NCBI RefSeq assembly: GCF_006715495.1
Contig: NZ_VFNI01000005.1
Location: 248,001 to 312,000, forward strand
Direction of reading: 5' to 3'
Length of the DNA stretch: 64,000 nucleotides
Source: Herbaspirillum sp. SJZ106
GTDB taxonomy: Bacteria; Pseudomonadota; Gammaproteobacteria; Burkholderiales; Burkholderiaceae_D
The notes beneath the pieces are model-generated. The model saw only the letters and a program-made list of their open reading frames with translations, did not search any database and was not told the origin of the DNA. This document shows, piece after piece, positions 1-8,203 of this stretch (position 1 is its first letter; each line of letters starts with the position of its first letter). Position numbers and translations under genes: made by a program.

Positions 1-726
1 GATGCGCTGGCCGACTTGCACCGAGCGCTTGGAGACGAAGCCCGACACCGGCGCCACGATATTGACGCGGGCGTAGTTCAGGTAGGCGTTGCGTACGGCG
101 CTGGCGGCTTGCTGCACGTTGGGGTGTTCGGTCACGCTGGTGTGGTCGGTCAGCGCGCGGTTGGCGGCGGCGGCGGCGCGCGCCTGGTCGAGGGCGGCGG
201 TGGCGCTCTTGAAGGCGTCGCGGGCGTGCGAGACGTCTTCGGTCGATACCGCGCCCGAGGCCAGGCCGGCCTGGCGGCGCTGCAGGTCGTCCTTGGCGCG
301 CGCCAGGTTCGATTCGGCGGCAGCCACATTGGCGGCCAGCGTGTCGTTGTTGAGGAACAGCTGGCGGGTCTGGCGCACGGCCTGGGCCAGCGCGGCTTCG
401 GCCTGCGACAGCGCCAGCCTGGTGTCGGCCGCATCCAGCGTCACGAGCTGCTGGCCGGCGCTGACCAGTTGGGTATCGTCGGCCTTGATGGCAGTGACGG
501 TGCCGCCGACCTGGGCGGAAATCTGCACGATGTTGCCGCCGACGTAGGCATCGTCGGTCTCTTCGAAGAAGCGGCCGTGCAGGAACCAGTACAGGAAGCA
601 GATGGCGGCGACGATGAGCAGGGCCAGCGTCAGCAGGAACAACTGGCGCTTGCGCTTGCCGTTGCCATTTCCGTTGGCCTTGCCATTACCGTTGCCGTTG
701 GCGTTTTGGGTGGTGCTTTCACTCAT
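1..726 (-). CDS. EmrA/HlyD-family efflux adaptor (partial)
   Basis: Periplasmic adaptor (membrane fusion protein) of a tripartite drug efflux pump. The 242 codons seen start at an ATG and run off the left edge. Residues 8-22 are an Asn-Gly-rich cytoplasmic tail, followed by a Lys/Arg patch and one transmembrane anchor (about 28-48). The first biotinyl-lipoyl half follows (ETDDAYVGGNIVQISAQVGG), then a long Ala-rich coiled-coil hairpin and the return strand (VNIVAPVSGFVSKRSVQVGQ). This order is typical of EmrA/VceA. It lies 121 bp downstream of the outer-membrane factor gene on the same strand. The EmrB-type MFS partner would lie beyond the edge; that is inferred. Confidence 0.9.
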   Translation of the reverse strand, partial: MSESTTQNANGNGNGKANGNGNGKRKRQLFLLTLALLIVAAICFLYWFLHGRFFEETDDAYVGGNIVQISAQVGGTVTAIKADDTQLVSAGQQLVTLDAADTRLALSQAEAALAQAVRQTRQLFLNNDTLAANVAAAESNLARAKDDLQRRQAGLASGAVSTEDVSHARDAFKSATAALDQARAAAAANRALTDHTSVTEHPNVQQAASAVRNAYLNYARVNIVAPVSGFVSKRSVQVGQRI

Positions 727-847
727 GGATTACTCCGTTTGATTTTCTTCGTAGCGGTTGTCTGGCTGCGCCGTCCTGGCCGGCACAGCGGGCCTGCCGC
801 CGGCCGGATGGATGAGAGTCCGGCGGCAGGCCATGTCAGGTTTGCAT

Positions 848-2356
848 TCAGGGTTGTTGCGGCTGTCCCGATCCGGGCTTGCCGGCCAGCGCCAGGCCGG
901 CCTGCTGGGCCTCGAAGCCGCCGCCCAGCGCCTTGTACAGCGCCACCTGCTGGTCGCGGCGCGCCGCTTCCAGGCTGACCATGGCCTGGCGCTGCACCAG
1001 TACCCCGGTTTCGGCGGACAGCAGCGTGAGCTGCGACGCCAGGCCGATGCGATAGCGTTCCCTGGCCAGGTCGTAGGCGCGCTCGGCCGCTTCCAGCGCT
1101 TCGCGGCGGATCGGCAACTGGCGCTCGGTGGAGTGGATCGAGGCGATCTGGCGCGCCACGTCGGCATAGGCGTCGTTGACGGCCTTGTTATAGGTCGCCA
1201 CGGCCAGGTCGTAATTGGCGTACTCGCCCTTGAGGCCGGCGCGCAGGGCGCCGCCTTCGAAGATCGGCAGGCTGATGGCCGGTCCGAAGGCGATCGACTT
1301 GCTGGCCGCGGTGAACGGATTGGTATTGAGCAGGGTGTCGAAGCCGATGGCCGCGCTCAGGTTGATGTCGGGATAGAAGCGCGACTTGGCCACATCGATG
1401 CCCTGGGTCGCGGCCTCCACCTGCCAGCGCGCGGCCACGATGTCGGGGCGGCGGCCCAGCAGGTTCAGGGGCAGGTCGGCCGGCAGGCCGGGCGTGGCGA
1501 GCCGGGTCATCTGCGGCGCCGCCAGTTGCAGGCCGCGGTCGGGGCCGCGGCCGGTGAGGGCGCCCAGCTGCTGCCGGATCAGCGTGATCTGGCCTTCGCT
1601 TTGCTCAAGCTGGGCGCGGGCGTCGGCGCTGCTGCTGCGCGACTGGTTGCGTTCGATCTGGGTATCCAGGCCGGTGCGCACGCGCTCGATGGTGATCTTT
1701 TGCAGCGCTTCGCGCTGGTCGACGGTGCGCTGCAGGATATCGTGCAGCGCATATTGCGCCGCCAGCTGGCTGTAGGCCGAGACGATCGAGGCGGTCAGCG
1801 CCAGGCGCGCTTCCTGCCCGCTGGCTTCGGCCGCCTTTTCGCTGGAGATGGCTTGCGCCAGCGCGGCATGGTTCTTGTTCCACAGGTCGAGTTCGTAGCC
1901 GATGTTGAGCATCGCCTTCTTCTCGTTGTACCAGTTGCCGCCATACGGCTCGGGATAGATCGTGGTGCTGGAGAACTGGTTGCGGATCACCGAGGCGTCG
2001 GCCGTGACCGTGGGCAGCAACGGCGCGCCGCGGGCCTCGGCCAGGGCGCCGGCGGCGGCGATGCGCGCCTGCGCCTGTTGCAGGTTGGGGCTGGAGGCCA
2101 GCGCTTCTTCGATCAGGGCATTGAGTTGCGGATCGCCGAATTGCCTGACCCAGTCGCTGCCGGGCCATTGGCCGGCGTTTTGCTGCTGCGGATCGGACAA
2201 GCTGCGCTGCGTGGCAAAATCGCTTGCCTGGGCGATGTGCCGGTCGCTGCCGATGCCGCTGAAACTGGCGCAACCGGACAGGCCCAGCAGGCCGATCATG
2301 GCGGCGCAAGCGGCGATCGCCCGCGGCCGGAGGGCGGGCGACATGGTGCGTTTCAT
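848..2356 (-). CDS. NodT-family outer-membrane efflux lipoprotein
   Basis: TolC-like outer-membrane factor of 502 residues, the exit duct for the adjacent EmrA-type adaptor. The start at MKRTMSPAL gives a signal peptide ending in a lipobox (LLGLSGC, Cys near residue 30); the upstream in-frame extension lacks signal features. Two outer-membrane efflux repeats follow, with family motifs such as RRPDIVAARWQVEAA and the closing LYKALGGGF. Length is normal for the NodT/OprM family. The gene is first in an apparent operon with the adaptor and is divergent from a TetR gene. Substrate cannot be read from the sequence. Confidence 0.93.
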   Translation of the reverse strand: MKRTMSPALRPRAIAACAAMIGLLGLSGCASFSGIGSDRHIAQASDFATQRSLSDPQQQNAGQWPGSDWVRQFGDPQLNALIEEALASSPNLQQAQARIAAAGALAEARGAPLLPTVTADASVIRNQFSSTTIYPEPYGGNWYNEKKAMLNIGYELDLWNKNHAALAQAISSEKAAEASGQEARLALTASIVSAYSQLAAQYALHDILQRTVDQREALQKITIERVRTGLDTQIERNQSRSSSADARAQLEQSEGQITLIRQQLGALTGRGPDRGLQLAAPQMTRLATPGLPADLPLNLLGRRPDIVAARWQVEAATQGIDVAKSRFYPDINLSAAIGFDTLLNTNPFTAASKSIAFGPAISLPIFEGGALRAGLKGEYANYDLAVATYNKAVNDAYADVARQIASIHSTERQLPIRREALEAAERAYDLARERYRIGLASQLTLLSAETGVLVQRQAMVSLEAARRDQQVALYKALGGGFEAQQAGLALAGKPGSGQPQQP

Positions 2357-2542
2357 AGAATTCTCCACGTTGAAAATTTTTGGCGATGCGAGTTTCTTGG
2401 GGATCTCGTATAACGGTTTTGCCCCGCCTGGCCCGGCGTTGCCGCATCGGGCGCTGGAGCAGGCGCGGCGGGGAAGTCCTGCTGCCCGCACCGATCGACG
2501 CGAGCCCGCCGCGCATGCTGGCGAGTAAAAACTCATTTTTGT

Positions 2543-2558
2543 ATTATACTCTGAGATA
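2543..2558 (-). promoter_or_regulatory. Efflux promoter -10 and possible TetR operator
   Basis: On the minus strand the bases at 2548-2543 read TATAAT, a consensus -10 box facing the efflux genes. It overlaps the near-palindrome TATACTCTGAGATA (2545-2558), a reasonable operator candidate for the divergent TetR protein. No clear -35 was found at standard spacing. AT-rich sequence here stands out from its surroundings. Inference only. Confidence 0.4.
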
Positions 2559-2620
2559 CGAACAATAACTCATGTTGCGAATCCGCGTCGGAGACGGCGG
2601 ATTCCTCACTGAAGCGGAAA

Positions 2621-3235
2621 ATGAAACTGCAACCTCGCAAAGAACCTCGCCAGGCACGCTCCCGTGCGATGGTCGACACTATCCTTGATGCCATGTCGCG
2701 CGTGCTGGTCGAGCGCGGCTACGCCAAGACCAATACCAATCTCGTGGCCGAGTCGGCCGGCATCAGCGTCGGCTCGCTGTACCAGTACTTCCCCAACAAG
2801 GACGCCCTGATCTTCGCGCTGCGCGAACGCCATGTCACGCGCATGCTGGCGCTGTTCGAAGACGTGGCCGCGCACATCGACGGCGCCGGTTCGCTGCACA
2901 GCGACTTCGAGGCGCTGATCGACGCGCTGGTCGCCGCCCACCTGGTCGAGCCCGAACTCAACCGCATCCTGGAAGAAGAGTTTCCCGCCTACAACCTGCC
3001 GGTCTCCACCGAAATCCGCCAGCGCTTCTTCGACGCCATCCGCGGCGTGCTGGAGAAGCATCGCGGCAGCATCACCACGCCCGACCTGGACGTGGCGACC
3101 TTCGTCTTGCAGCGCATGCTCAAGGCGCTGATCAACGCCGTCGTGCTGACCGGCCCCGGTGGCCTGTCCGCCGGCAGCGTGCGTCCGGAAATCCTGCCGG
3201 CCGTGATCGGCTACCTGACCGCGTCGCGCAGTTAG
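2621..3235 (+). CDS. TetR/AcrR-family transcriptional regulator
   Basis: A 204-residue one-component repressor. The N-terminal TetR helix-turn-helix spans about residues 15-60 (RAMVDTILDAMSRVLVERGY, then SVGSLYQYFPNKDALI, the usual TetR recognition region). The C-terminal ligand-binding region is variable, as normal for the family. It is divergent from the outer-membrane factor and adaptor genes, so it most likely represses that pump and releases it when a substrate binds. Effector unknown. Confidence 0.9.
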   Translation: MKLQPRKEPRQARSRAMVDTILDAMSRVLVERGYAKTNTNLVAESAGISVGSLYQYFPNKDALIFALRERHVTRMLALFEDVAAHIDGAGSLHSDFEALIDALVAAHLVEPELNRILEEEFPAYNLPVSTEIRQRFFDAIRGVLEKHRGSITTPDLDVATFVLQRMLKALINAVVLTGPGGLSAGSVRPEILPAVIGYLTASRS

Positions 3236-3295
3236 CACCTGTTGTTAGGGCCAGTTGTCAGAGCCTGTTCTCAGGAAAAATATTTTTCCCGGACT

Positions 3296-3322
3296 GGAAT
3301 AATCGGGGATGGTTGGCGTATA
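3296..3322 (+). promoter_or_regulatory. Candidate ECF-sigma promoter
   Basis: GGAAT (3296-3300), 16 bp, then CGTATA (3317-3322). The GGAA-type -35 with a CGT-type -10 at this spacing is typical of promoters read by ECF sigma factors. It lies about 95 bp upstream of a secreted-protein gene that leads into an ECF sigma and anti-sigma pair, so autoregulation is likely. Confidence 0.5.
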
Positions 3323-3357
3323 CCGAGTCAGGGTATGGCACATCGCGTAACCCAGTT

Positions 3358-3399
3358 AAGAACCTGTTCAACGCCTCGGCGGGAGTTGGGCAGGTTCTT
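3358..3399 (+). repeat. Inverted repeat in 5' untranslated leader
   Basis: AAGAACCTG (3358-3366) is repeated inverted as CAGGTTCTT (3391-3399), 9-bp perfect arms around a 24-bp loop, ending 15 bp before the start codon of the secreted-protein gene. It could form an mRNA hairpin near the ribosome-binding site (GAAAGGAAAA) or be a protein site. Confidence 0.4.
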
Positions 3400-3414
3400 T
3401 GAAAGGAAAATGAC

Positions 3415-3786
3415 ATGAGACTGCTTGCAACTTCCCTGGTAGCGCTGGCTTGCGCCACCGTTTCGTTGGGCGCATCGGCGCAGGGCGCCGGCGTGAAAGC
3501 CATGGGCGGCATATTGGTAGACAGCAAGGGGATGACCGTCTACACCTTCGACAAGGACACCGCCAACAGCGGCAAGAGCGTCTGCAACGGCCCTTGCGCC
3601 AAGGCATGGCCGCCGGTGGCGCCGATGGGCACGCCGGCCGCGCCGTATTCCAGCATCACCCGCGACGACGGCAGCGCCCAGCTGGCCTATGACGGCAAGC
3701 CGCTGTACCTGTACGAAAAAGACCAGAAACCGGGCGAGCGCGCCGGCGACAACTTCAAGGACATCTGGCACGTGGTCAAGCAATAA
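3415..3786 (+). CDS. Small secreted COG4315-type repeat protein
   Basis: A 123-residue exported protein. Residues 1-22 are a Sec signal peptide ending ASA-Q. The mature part has two copies of the 'secreted repeat of unknown function' (PF03640-like): ILVDSKGMTVYTFDKD followed by CNGPCAKAWPP, and QLAYDGKPLYLYEKDQKPG. Function is unknown; members are often encoded beside ECF sigma factors, as here. Good ribosome-binding site (AAAGGAAAA). It is probably the first gene of an operon with the downstream sigma and anti-sigma genes (31-bp gap). Confidence 0.88.
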   Translation: MRLLATSLVALACATVSLGASAQGAGVKAMGGILVDSKGMTVYTFDKDTANSGKSVCNGPCAKAWPPVAPMGTPAAPYSSITRDDGSAQLAYDGKPLYLYEKDQKPGERAGDNFKDIWHVVKQ

Positions 3787-3817
3787 GCCCGACCCGGGCC
3801 GTTCCCTTCCACCTCAT

Positions 3818-4363
3818 ATGTTCGGACGCAAAGCCCGGCAGCAACCAGCGCGGCAGGCCGACGAGCAACTGATGCTCGCCTGCCTGCCGCGTTTGCGCCG
3901 CTACGCCCGCGCGTTGCTGGGCGAGCGCAGCGCCGCCGACGACCTGGTGCAGGACACCCTGGAGCGCGGCTGGGAAAAGCTGGCCTCATGGCAGCGCAGC
4001 GATGACATGCGTCCCTGGCTGTTTGCCATCATGCACAACCTGTATGTGGACCAGCGCCGCCGGCCCGCGCTGGCCATGGTCGGGCTGGACGAGATGGAGC
4101 TGCCGGAATCCGGCGCGATGCCGGCCGACCACGGCCTGGCATTGGACCTGGAGGCGGCGTTGCGCCTGTTGCCCGCAGGGCAGCGCGAAACCCTGCTGCT
4201 GGTGGTGCTGGAAGATATGTCCTACGAACAGGCGGCGACGGCGCTCGGCGTCCCGGTGGGGACGGTGATGTCGCGCCTGTCGCGCGGCCGCGAGCGTTTG
4301 CGCCTGCTGATGGATGGCGGGGCGCACGGGGCCGGGCCGGCGTCGTTGAAGGTGGTGAAATGA
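3818..4363 (+). CDS. ECF-family RNA polymerase sigma factor
   Basis: A 181-residue sigma-70 family protein with only regions 2 and 4. Region 2 (about 20-85) contains RYARALLGERSAADDLVQDT and the -10-contacting stretch RPWLFAIMHNLYVDQRRR. Region 4 (about 115-165) contains LLPAGQRETLLLVVLEDMSYEQAA and VPVGTVMSRLSRGRERL. It overlaps the anti-sigma gene by 4 bp (ATGA), which implies coupled translation. The upstream GGAAT-N16-CGTATA element is probably its own target. The signal sensed is unknown. Confidence 0.93.
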   Translation: MFGRKARQQPARQADEQLMLACLPRLRRYARALLGERSAADDLVQDTLERGWEKLASWQRSDDMRPWLFAIMHNLYVDQRRRPALAMVGLDEMELPESGAMPADHGLALDLEAALRLLPAGQRETLLLVVLEDMSYEQAATALGVPVGTVMSRLSRGRERLRLLMDGGAHGAGPASLKVVK

Positions 4364-5199
4364 AATCCTCGGCAATCAGCGAAAACGACCTGCACGCCTA
4401 TATCGACGGCCAGTTGCCGGCTGCGCGCCAGCGCGAGGTTGCGGACTGGCTGGAGCGCGACCCCGCGCATCTGGAAGCGCTGGAGCGCGTGCACGCTTAC
4501 CGGCGGCAAAACGCCGCGCTGCATGCCTTGTATGACGAGGTGTTGGACGAGGCCATCCCTGCGCGCTTAACCGGGGCGGCACGCGCCAATCCCGCCGGCG
4601 CGGCGAACTACGCCTCCTGGCTGCGTTATGCGGCGATGCTGGCATTGGTGCTGGCCGGCGGCGCCGGCGGCTGGCTGCTGCGCGATGCCGCCCAGGATGG
4701 GGCGATGCAATGGCTGCCCGGTACGCACGCCCGGCTGGCGGCGGTGGCGCCGATCACCCTGGCGCGCCAGGCGGCGGTGGCGCATAACGTCTACAGCCCC
4801 GACCTGCGGCGTCCGGTCGAAGTCGGCGCCGACCAGGAGCAGGCGCTGGTCACCTGGCTGTCGCGCCGCATCGGCGCCAATGTGCGTGCGCCCAAGCTGG
4901 CGCCGCTGGGCTACGACCTGATCGGCGGCCGCTTGCTGCCGGGGCAGAGCGGGCCGGTGGCGCAGTTCATGTACCAGGATGCCGGCGGCCAGCGCTTGAC
5001 CCTGTATGTCTCGCGCGACCAGGTGCAAAGCCGGGGAACGGGCTTCCGTTTCGCCCAGGAAGGCAAGGTCAACGTGTTCTACTGGATCGACGGCCAGTTC
5101 GGCTATGCGCTTTCGGGCGGCATTGCGCGCAATGAACTCTCGCGCATCGCCAGCTCGGTCTACGCGCAATTGGAAACGGCGCCGCCTGCGGCCGATTGA
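4360..5199 (+). CDS. Membrane anti-sigma factor
   Basis: A 279-residue protein translated from an ATG overlapping the sigma gene stop. The N-terminus (SENDLHAYIDGQLPAARQREVADWL) is typical of the cytoplasmic anti-sigma domain, without the HxxxCxxC zinc motif. One transmembrane helix sits near residues 87-106 (YAAMLALVLAGGAGGWLL). The periplasmic part contains a motif common in this family (HNVYSPDLRRPVEVGADQEQ) and would do the sensing. Expected to hold the adjacent ECF sigma at the membrane until a signal arrives. Confidence 0.9.
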   Translation: MKSSAISENDLHAYIDGQLPAARQREVADWLERDPAHLEALERVHAYRRQNAALHALYDEVLDEAIPARLTGAARANPAGAANYASWLRYAAMLALVLAGGAGGWLLRDAAQDGAMQWLPGTHARLAAVAPITLARQAAVAHNVYSPDLRRPVEVGADQEQALVTWLSRRIGANVRAPKLAPLGYDLIGGRLLPGQSGPVAQFMYQDAGGQRLTLYVSRDQVQSRGTGFRFAQEGKVNVFYWIDGQFGYALSGGIARNELSRIASSVYAQLETAPPAAD

Positions 5200-5213
5200 G
5201 CGATGCGCCGTCC

Positions 5214-7265
5214 TTACGGCTGGCGCGCCTCGTCGGCGGCGCCGTCCGCCGCTTGCGGCGCATCCTTGGGCGGCCAGAAGAATTCCCCCGGCTTTTTCAG
5301 GAAACGCTGCGACAAGGCCTTGAGCAGCTTGCCGCCCTGGCGGAAACGCACCTGCCTTGAGCGCAGCGCCACGAACAGCGCCAGCCCGAAACTCACCCAC
5401 AGGTTGACCGCGCCCACCGCCAGCACGCCTGCCGCCGACAGCACGAACACCTTGACCCCGACGCCCCATTGCAGCGCCTCCATGGCGATGGCCAGGTTGG
5501 CGGCGGAAAAGGTGATGTGGCGGATGTCGATCGGCAGGCCGAGCAGGAAACCGATGGTGCCGATCGTGCCCAGCATGATGCCGAAGTAGAAATTCCCCAT
5601 CAGGCCGCCCAGGCCGGTTTCCAGATAATCCCCCAGCCGCCGCGCGCGACGCTGGCCGATGATGGCGGTCAGCCAGCGCGCCCGCACCACGCGCTGCGAC
5701 ATGCGGGTATAGAGCGCCTTGTTGTCGTAGTAGCCCGAGATCAGACCGGCCAGGAACAGGCAGACGCCGGCGATGGCGGCGTGGAACAGCGCCAGGCTGC
5801 CGATCGGGTTGAGGTCGTGCAGCAGGTGGGCGGCCTTGTCGGCGTCGACGAAGTGCGAGCCGGTCAGGCGGAAATACCCGGTCACCAGCAGGTAAGCCAT
5901 CGGGAAGGCCAGCGTCAGGTTGCCCAGCACCGCGATGAACTGGGTGCGGAACACCTGCACGATGATGTCGACCAGGCTTTGGATGTCGATGTTGCGGCTG
6001 TCGCCGCTGCGGTGCAGGGCAGCGGCGATGCGCGAGGCGGTCATGGCCGGCTGTTTGGTGGCCACGGTGAAATGCAGCACGTGGATCAGCATGAAACCCA
6101 GGGAATAATTCATGCTGAACAGGAAAGCCTCCACCAGCGGCGCCGCATGCAGTTCGGAAAACAGGATCTTGATCAGCGCCATGAAGCCGATGATGAAGCC
6201 GGCGCCGGCGGCCGAGCGGTACATGGCGCCGAATTCGCGGCGGTTCTCGGCGATGTAGTGCTCGCCGGTACGGCTGGCGTTTTCGATGATATTGCGCGCC
6301 AGCAGGTTGATGTTGCCGGCCAGCAGTCCGCGGATGGTGTACTTGCGGTTGTGCGCCTCCACCAGCTCCATCGCCAGCGCGAAGCCGGTGCGGCGTTTTT
6401 CCTGCGCATCCCCGCCGGCGTCGGGCTCGGCCAAGGCCAGCAACTGGCGCAGGCGCAACAGGTTCTGTTCCAGGCGCAGCAGGCGGTAGGTGAGCGAGAC
6501 GCTGGTGCCGAGGCGCAGCGCATGTTTGCGGATCTTGTCGACCACCTCCTGGCACTGGTCCAGCAGCACCAGCACATGCCGCGCATCCTCCATCGGCGCG
6601 GTCTCGTCCTGCAGGCGGCGGCGGTAGCTTTCCATCCAGGCATGCAGCTCCACGTTTTGCATCAGGAACGGCGATTCGAAAGCCTTGACGTCGCTGTAGA
6701 TGCGGATCAGCTCCGGTTCCGTGCCGATGGCGCTGATGCGGTAGGACAGCACCTGGATTGCCTGCAGCAATTCAGTCAGCGTCTTGCCCCGGTCCGGCTG
6801 GCCGGCGCCGGGCGGCAAGGCCGGCGTTGGCTCCGCCGCGGCGATGGTTTGCCACAGCGCATCCCATGTTTCGAATGGGATGGCCTGCAACCACAGGTGA
6901 TCGCGTGCATCGGGGAAAACGATATCCAGGCAATCCTGCAGGTTGCGCTCATCCAGCGCCGGCGGCAGCACGCGATAGGCGAAGCGCCGGCGCAGCTCAT
7001 GGAAGAAGCCGTCGTTGGAGAGGATGCCGGTGTCCGTGTAGAGGCTGGCCTGGCGCCGTACCGACAGCAGATGCAGGAGGTGGGTGCGCAACGCCGCCGC
7101 GTAGTGCGCATTGTCATGCAGCAGCAGCGTGAGCGTCTGCACCCGGCCCAGCGCCGAAGCCGGGTCGCCGTTGCGCCCCGGGCGCAGGCAGGCGACCAGT
7201 TCGGCGATGCCGGAGAGATCGGTGGACAGCGGGGCGGAGGCAATTTTTTCGAGGGCAGGCAGCAT
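5214..7265 (-). CDS. Gcr-type 'site-specific recombinase' membrane protein
   Basis: A 683-residue protein of the family annotated 'site-specific recombinase' (PF10136, from gonococcal Gcr). The N-terminal half is soluble and helical (for example EELRRRFAYRVLPP, and a coiled region near residues 220-290). The C-terminal half has several hydrophobic segments (for example MYRSAAGAGFIIGFMALIKI, FLLGLPIDIRHITF). It shows no tyrosine or serine recombinase catalytic pattern that I can see, so the name is doubtful; an integral membrane protein fits better. ATG at 7265 is chosen; an in-frame TTG at 7292 would add nine residues. Stands alone. Confidence 0.8.
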   Translation of the reverse strand: MLPALEKIASAPLSTDLSGIAELVACLRPGRNGDPASALGRVQTLTLLLHDNAHYAAALRTHLLHLLSVRRQASLYTDTGILSNDGFFHELRRRFAYRVLPPALDERNLQDCLDIVFPDARDHLWLQAIPFETWDALWQTIAAAEPTPALPPGAGQPDRGKTLTELLQAIQVLSYRISAIGTEPELIRIYSDVKAFESPFLMQNVELHAWMESYRRRLQDETAPMEDARHVLVLLDQCQEVVDKIRKHALRLGTSVSLTYRLLRLEQNLLRLRQLLALAEPDAGGDAQEKRRTGFALAMELVEAHNRKYTIRGLLAGNINLLARNIIENASRTGEHYIAENRREFGAMYRSAAGAGFIIGFMALIKILFSELHAAPLVEAFLFSMNYSLGFMLIHVLHFTVATKQPAMTASRIAAALHRSGDSRNIDIQSLVDIIVQVFRTQFIAVLGNLTLAFPMAYLLVTGYFRLTGSHFVDADKAAHLLHDLNPIGSLALFHAAIAGVCLFLAGLISGYYDNKALYTRMSQRVVRARWLTAIIGQRRARRLGDYLETGLGGLMGNFYFGIMLGTIGTIGFLLGLPIDIRHITFSAANLAIAMEALQWGVGVKVFVLSAAGVLAVGAVNLWVSFGLALFVALRSRQVRFRQGGKLLKALSQRFLKKPGEFFWPPKDAPQAADGAADEARQP

Positions 7266-7520
7266 GAAGTCTTCGTCAGTGAAAAGGGGCAAGTCTAGCG
7301 GCGAAGTTTACCGTGCTCGCTCGCCGGAGAAATTAACATCTGAAAATTAAGGTAAGGACGATGCAATCGCGGTTAAGACTTCGATGGCGCTTGCCGCTAA
7401 CACATGTGGTCATTGGGTAAAGAACACGCCTGTATGCTTGCCAGATCGGGGAGGAGGCATGCATGCGGCGGGCAAGCTTTGCGCGATGGCATCCTGTTGC
7501 ATATCAATCAAGGAGTTCTC

Positions 7521-7709
7521 ATGGAGATGGCAACGATTGCCAGCGGGGCGGCAACCGCCTGGCTGGCCGACAAGGCGGCGCAGTCCGTCGGCGTGGATTT
7601 GACCAAGGTCGCCAAGAATGTGGCGAACGATGTGGTCGATACCGTGGGGGCGGTTCTCCGCCTGCCAGCCAATATCAATATAGGCCGCATCATCAACACC
7701 ATCGCCTAG
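7521..7709 (+). CDS. YjfB-like small putative motility protein, copy 1
   Basis: A 62-residue protein with a clear ribosome-binding site (AAGGAGTTCTC). It resembles the small YjfB family (PF14070, 'putative motility protein'). The C-terminus (LRLPANINIGRIINTIA) matches the end of the second copy 250 bp downstream (LPQLPANPNIGRNVNTTA), so the two are paralogs, although the N-terminus is less typical here (MEMATIASGAATAWLADKAA). Followed by its own terminator. A TAAAGAAC element lies at about 7418, but its -10 half is off by three bases from the sigma-28 spacing. Confidence 0.7.
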   Translation: MEMATIASGAATAWLADKAAQSVGVDLTKVAKNVANDVVDTVGAVLRLPANINIGRIINTIA

Positions 7710-7753
7710 TCGCCTGGGCATGCTGTGCGCAGCAGTCGGGCGCATGCGCTTGG

Positions 7754-7781
7754 ATCGCATCCTCCGGGGTGCGATTTTTTT
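7754..7781 (+). terminator. Rho-independent terminator after YjfB-like copy 1
   Basis: Stem ATCGCA (7754-7759) with TGCGAT (7770-7775), loop TCCTCCGGGG, then a run of seven T. It ends transcription 45 bp after the stop codon. Confidence 0.8.
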
Positions 7782-7876
7782 GCCCGTGCTTGATTATTTT
7801 TTAATATTTCTTATTGGAAATATTGAGGGCGCCATGAAAAGAATTCCCCTTATTTCTTTAAAATGATTGATTGATG

Positions 7877-7903
7877 TAAAGAAACGGGTTTGAATGCCGT
7901 TAT
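7877..7903 (+). promoter_or_regulatory. Sigma-28 (FliA) type promoter
   Basis: TAAAGAAA (7877-7884), exactly 11 bp, then GCCGTTAT (7896-7903). This matches the flagellar sigma-28 consensus TAAAGTTT-N11-GCCGATAA at the -35 core and most -10 positions. It lies 60 bp upstream of the second YjfB-like gene, whose family is linked to motility. Confidence 0.7.
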
Positions 7904-7962
7904 GCAGATACTGCCTGCCTGAAGTCGGCCGGCAGTGATCTTGTCCTCAAAAGGAGTGGTTC

Positions 7963-8151
7963 ATGGATGTTACTCAAATTGCTTCGGTGGCAACCAACCT
8001 GGCCTCGGCGCAAACCTCCGATGCGGTCAACATGCTGGTGCTCAAGAAAGCCTTGAATACACAGGCAGCAGCCGCAATCGGGCTGCTGCAGGCACTGCCG
8101 CAGTTGCCGGCCAATCCGAATATCGGGCGGAACGTGAATACGACCGCCTGA
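7963..8151 (+). CDS. YjfB-like small putative motility protein, copy 2
   Basis: A 62-residue protein beginning MDVTQIASVATNLASAQTSD, the characteristic YjfB start (PF14070), then an amphipathic helix (AVNMLVLKKALNTQAAAAIG) and the Asn-rich tail. Ribosome-binding site AAAAGGAG. The sigma-28-like promoter at 7877-7903 and the terminator at 8173-8203 make it a single-gene unit, probably co-expressed with late flagellar genes elsewhere. Molecular role unknown. Confidence 0.85.
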   Translation: MDVTQIASVATNLASAQTSDAVNMLVLKKALNTQAAAAIGLLQALPQLPANPNIGRNVNTTA

Positions 8152-8172
8152 GCAGTTGTCGTCGGGTTTAGG

Positions 8173-8203
8173 AAATCGCAGCCTTCGGGCTGCGATTTTT
8201 TTT
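8173..8203 (+). terminator. Rho-independent terminator after YjfB-like copy 2
   Basis: Perfect 11-bp stem AAATCGCAGCC / GGCTGCGATTT with a TTCG tetraloop, followed by T residues. Confidence 0.92.

Noticed and set aside
758-2413. Long plus-strand open frame opposite the outer-membrane factor gene
   Set aside because: It is antisense to a gene with clear family motifs and a lipobox; long antisense frames are expected in GC-rich DNA, and its translation is low-complexity Gly/Ala/Arg.
5214-7265. Mobile element based on the 'recombinase' name
   Set aside because: No inverted repeats, target duplications or recombinase catalytic motif; the family is chromosomal and membrane-associated.
5469-7298. 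Long plus-strand open frame opposite the Gcr-type gene
   Set aside because: Gln/His/Arg-rich translation without domains; mirror of a supported gene.
7418-7450. Second sigma-28 promoter before YjfB-like copy 1
   Set aside because: TAAAG is present but the GCC of the -10 is three bases too far; spacing is critical for FliA.
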